6,285 bases of DNA from an uncultured Ardenticatenia bacterium (GTDB lineage: Bacteria > Chloroflexota > Anaerolineae > Promineifilales > Promineifilaceae): positions 1-6,285 of the forward strand of contig CALLZA010000232.1 of the NCBI GenBank assembly GCA_937858165.1. Direction: 5' to 3'. A program made the position numbers and the translations under genes. How positions within the stretch are numbered: the stretch's first letter is position 1; each line of letters opens with the position of its first letter. Below are positions 5,957 through 6,285 of this stretch, one piece after another. Below the pieces are notes generated by a model that ran no database searches, was not told the DNA's origin, and worked only from the letters and a program-made list of their open reading frames with translations.

Positions 5957-6140
5957 CGCATCTACTGCCTCGGTTACCTCGACGCCATTAACCACGCCAA
6001 CGGCGGCACCCACGCCGACCGCATCCTCGCCGGCGAGGCCAACGGCACACAGTATGCCGCCTACTGCCAGCCCGGCCAGAACACAACCCTTATCTTTGCC
6101 ATCAGCCCGACCGGGGAGACAGCCCGCCGCTTCCTAGGAC
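5957..6140 (+). other. Non-transposase coding fragment fused in frame to the IS remnant
   Basis: Sixty-one sense codons follow the transposase fragment without a stop, but they do not resemble ISAs1 sequence and are more GC-rich than the IS part. The peptide starts RIYCLGYLDAINHANG and later has YCQPGQNTTLIF and ARRFLG. The pattern C-x-GY...C-x-P...FL loosely recalls the small secreted Rap1a/Tai-type domain with its paired cysteines (fused-frame residues 115 and 148), but this is a weak resemblance. It may be the rest of a host gene joined to the IS by insertion and deletion, or an assembly chimera. The 3' end is lost at the adapter; the raw frame continues as PVSYTHLRAHET, an adapter translation. 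Confidence 0.5.
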
Positions 6141-6206
6141 CTGTCTCTTATACACATCTCCGAGCCCACGAGACCGTACTAGATCTCGTATGCCGTCTTC
6201 TGCTTG
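6141..6206 (+). other. Nextera read-2 / Illumina P7 adapter with i7 index
   Basis: CTGTCTCTTATACACATCT (6141-6159) is the exact Tn5 mosaic end. CCGAGCCCACGAGAC (6160-6174) is the read-2 tail, CGTACTAG (6175-6182) equals Nextera i7 index 702, and 6183-6206 is the 24-nt P7 sequence without mismatch. Genomic sequence ends at 6140. Confidence 0.98.
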
Positions 6207-6285
6207 AAAAAAAAAACACACAACACACAACACGCATCAGACCCATGACACGTAACACACATATACACATCCATACCGCAGCCAA
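6207..6285. other. Poly-A and read-through noise
   Basis: Ten A (6207-6216) follow the P7 end directly, then 69 bases made almost entirely of A, C and T. No coding or structural signal is present. This mirrors the left end of the contig and is not genomic. Confidence 0.93.

Noticed and set aside
5599..5961. Minus-strand 120-codon frame
   Set aside because: It is the shadow of the ISAs1 transposase fragment, which has clear family motifs on the plus strand.

Overview
This is a 5951-bp piece of bacterial genomic DNA (190-6140) with sequencing-library sequence left on both ends. Bases 120-189 are the Illumina P5/Nextera read-1 adapter, including an 8-base index. Bases 6141-6206 are the Nextera read-2/P7 adapter, also with an index. 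Outside these lie homopolymer runs and A/C-biased noise (1-119 and 6207-6285), as produced when reads run past the end of a short library fragment. Nothing outside 190-6140 should be read as biology.

The genomic part is GC-rich and compact. Its best-supported genes lie on the minus strand, in this order of transcription: ABC-2 type polysaccharide/lipid-glycan exporter permease (5455-4541); LytR-CpsA-Psr (LCP) lipoprotein with a long Thr/Pro-rich stalk (4534-2939); UMF1/Atg22-like MFS transporter with a TTG start (2819-1494); terpene-cyclase-fold (alpha-alpha toroid) protein (1406-603); and a DUF402 protein (621-190) cut off by the contig end. At the right edge, on the plus strand, is the N-terminal part of an ISAs1-family transposase (5624-5956). 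It stops just before its first catalytic Asp and runs in frame into unrelated sequence up to the adapter.

The permease and LCP genes are 6 bp apart behind one promoter-like -10 box. They make a plausible surface-glycopolymer unit: the permease would help move a lipid-linked glycan across the membrane and the LCP protein would attach it to the wall. The ATPase partner is not in the window. The toroid and DUF402 genes overlap and are probably co-translated; their joint function is unknown.

Three intergenic gaps each carry a different short tandem repeat (9-mer AATCTGTGN, 7-mer like AGCAGTA, 10-mer GRACACGGAT). These repeats, the Thr/Pro-rich lipoprotein style and the GC-rich codon use suggest an uncultured Chloroflexota (Anaerolineae-like) member from a metagenome. 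That taxonomic call is an inference. I see no convincing new defence, RNA or mobile system. The items most worth a second look are the transposase fusion junction, the repeat families, and the permease-LCP and toroid-DUF402 pairs.
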